Of a stretch of 64,000 nt of DNA, positions 63,236 through 64,000 are shown piece by piece. The translations under genes and the position numbers were made by a program. Within the stretch, counting starts at the first letter, position 1. Each line of letters opens with the position of its first letter. Under the pieces are notes generated by a model that saw only the letters and a program-made list of their open reading frames with translations, searched no databases and was not told the origin of the DNA. The stretch lies in assembly GCF_014635865.1 (NCBI RefSeq), contig NZ_BMDQ01000001.1, positions 558,001 to 622,000 on the forward strand, given 5' to 3'. The stretch comes from Winogradskyella haliclonae (GTDB lineage: Bacteria > Bacteroidota > Bacteroidia > Flavobacteriales > Flavobacteriaceae).

Positions 63236-63694
63236 ATGATAAAAGGACTTTATGAAACGCATTTGTTTGTTGAAAACCTTGAACGCTCAATAGATTTTTA
63301 TAAAAACACACTTGGATTAAAACAATGCCGCTTTAGTCAAGAGCGAAAAATTGCTTTCTTTTGGATAGGAGAAGATAAACAGTTTATGCTGGGGTTATGG
63401 GAAAAGCCTAAAGAAGAGATTGATATTAGGCATTTTGCATTTGAATGTGAACCTGATTGGGTTCTCAATGAATCAGTCAATTACCTCAAAGCTAGAAATA
63501 TCAAATCATGGAATTTTTTGAATGATAACAAAGACGTGCCTATGGTTTTTGTTTGGATGCCTGCGATATCCATTTATTTTAATGACCCAGATGGACACGA
63601 ACTAGAATTTATTGGAATCTTAGAAGGAGAAACTAAGCCTGATAGCGAAAGGCGAGTCGTCACCTACGAAGAATGGTTAGCCATAAAAGAATAA
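63236..63694 (+). CDS. VOC-family (glyoxalase-like) protein
   Basis: A 152-residue VOC fold. Metal-ligand candidates are His9 (ETHLFVENL), His66 (IRHFAFE) and Glu124 (GHELEFIG), with DPDG before the last. The fold covers lactoylglutathione lyase, fosfomycin and bleomycin resistance, and dioxygenases; which applies is unknown. It lies 7 bp downstream of the methyltransferase, so they likely act on related small molecules. Confidence 0.82.
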   Translation: MIKGLYETHLFVENLERSIDFYKNTLGLKQCRFSQERKIAFFWIGEDKQFMLGLWEKPKEEIDIRHFAFECEPDWVLNESVNYLKARNIKSWNFLNDNKDVPMVFVWMPAISIYFNDPDGHELEFIGILEGETKPDSERRVVTYEEWLAIKE

Positions 63695-64000
63695 TTTCTA
63701 TAACTTCTAAAAGCGCCATTTATTTCACACTCAAACCACCAACATTTAATTTAAATTTTGATACGTAAAAACCTTAGCACTTGTTGAAGGTTTTAAGAGA
63801 CGTCTTGTTTATAGTGGTGTTTAAATAGCGCTCAAGCTTATTTCACTTTTTTAAATTTTAAAAAGCAAAACCCCGTATACACTGAAGATTTCTAGAGGTG
63901 TTGAGCGGTTCTATAACTATCGGGAAAACAGTTGTAGATGATTTATAACTTTAATCAATGTTTATAAAAAAGTATAAATAAAAACCCTCAACGTTTGTTG
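63695..64000. other. Gene-free right edge with short repeats
   Basis: No coding frame is convincing. AAAACCTT (63768-63775) and AAGGTTTT (63787-63794) form an 8-bp stem with an 11-nt loop; a short T-run on the minus strand could make it a weak minus-strand terminator. GTTGAAGGTTTT-like words recur at about 63784 and, as variants, near 63900 and at the window edge. The true context lies outside the window. Confidence 0.4.

Noticed and set aside
63800..64000. Integron attC-like sites
   Set aside because: A GTTGAGC word occurs, but no matching RYYYAAC partner at suitable distance was found and no integrase is visible.
1..64000. CRISPR arrays, insertion sequences, prophage, toxin-antitoxin or restriction systems
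   Set aside because: No regularly spaced repeats, transposase, integrase, phage structural gene or defence gene was found on either strand.

Overview
This is a low-GC chromosomal window from a member of the Bacteroidota, most likely a marine Flavobacteriaceae bacterium. The evidence is a C-terminal type IX secretion (T9SS) sorting domain, many lipoproteins with an S/A/G-C lipobox, Bacteroidota-type promoter boxes (TAnnTTTG), an outer-membrane beta-barrel receptor of the TonB-dependent type, and flavobacterial gene neighbourhoods such as yceD-rpmF-fabH-accB-accC and rbfA next to an FtsX-type permease. I see no insertion sequence, prophage, CRISPR array or rRNA operon. Nearly all of the window is intact core genome, densely packed.

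Layout. 1-2.6 kb: ilvE-ilvD (minus strand, ilvD cut by the window edge) behind an Ile/Val-rich leader peptide and a terminator, an apparent attenuator. 2.7-6.3 kb: an OsmC protein, an AhpD-like protein and a four-gene operon (conserved hypothetical, DoxX-like, rsmI, uracil-DNA glycosylase). 6.4-13 kb: tdk-alr, mscL, asd, a prolyl-oligopeptidase lipoprotein and an orphan ABC ATPase. 13-22 kb: a tightly coupled ten-gene operon with a type III polyketide synthase, a methyltransferase, a flavoprotein, a YceI lipid-binding protein, a fatty-acid-synthase-like set (KS, ACP, dehydratase, FabL-like reductase), a phosphopantetheinyl transferase and an RND/MMPL exporter. This is the most distinctive system here. 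I predict that it makes, modifies and exports a phenolic lipid or alkylquinone. 22-29 kb: a Gre-like factor, a FAD amine oxidoreductase, a T9SS-exported repeat protein and a membrane-bound propeller/LytTR regulator. 29-39.5 kb: lepA, an outer-membrane receptor, a PD40 lipoprotein, an M28/PDZ peptidase, dusB, a LolC/E-type permease, rbfA and methylmalonyl-CoA epimerase. 39.5-46 kb: a CAU tRNA, a small Cys-rich protein with a PID-CTERM-like tail, ribE, pdxA, then yceD-rpmF-fabH-accB-accC. 46-56 kb: a cation/proton antiporter, an MBL-fold hydrolase, subtilisin-like and M1 peptidase lipoproteins, rnpA, a C-terminal processing protease, a tandem OmpA protein, elaA and rpiB. 56.3-56.9 kb: a 617-bp AT-rich gene-free island with a cluster of DnaA-box-like 9-mers, a candidate replication origin. 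57-64 kb: rnr, three small genes (zinc ribbon, YbjQ, membrane protein), a head-GIN protein, a LysE exporter, a methyltransferase with a duplicated N-terminal module, and a VOC protein.

How the genes fit together. Fatty-acid initiation and malonyl-CoA supply (fabH, accB, accC) lie in the same window as the type III PKS operon, which would use malonyl-CoA and acyl-ACP or acyl-CoA. Envelope functions dominate the rest: lipoprotein peptidases, sorting-tail proteins, an outer-membrane receptor and OmpA domains. All functional calls come from reading motifs by eye; no database search was run.
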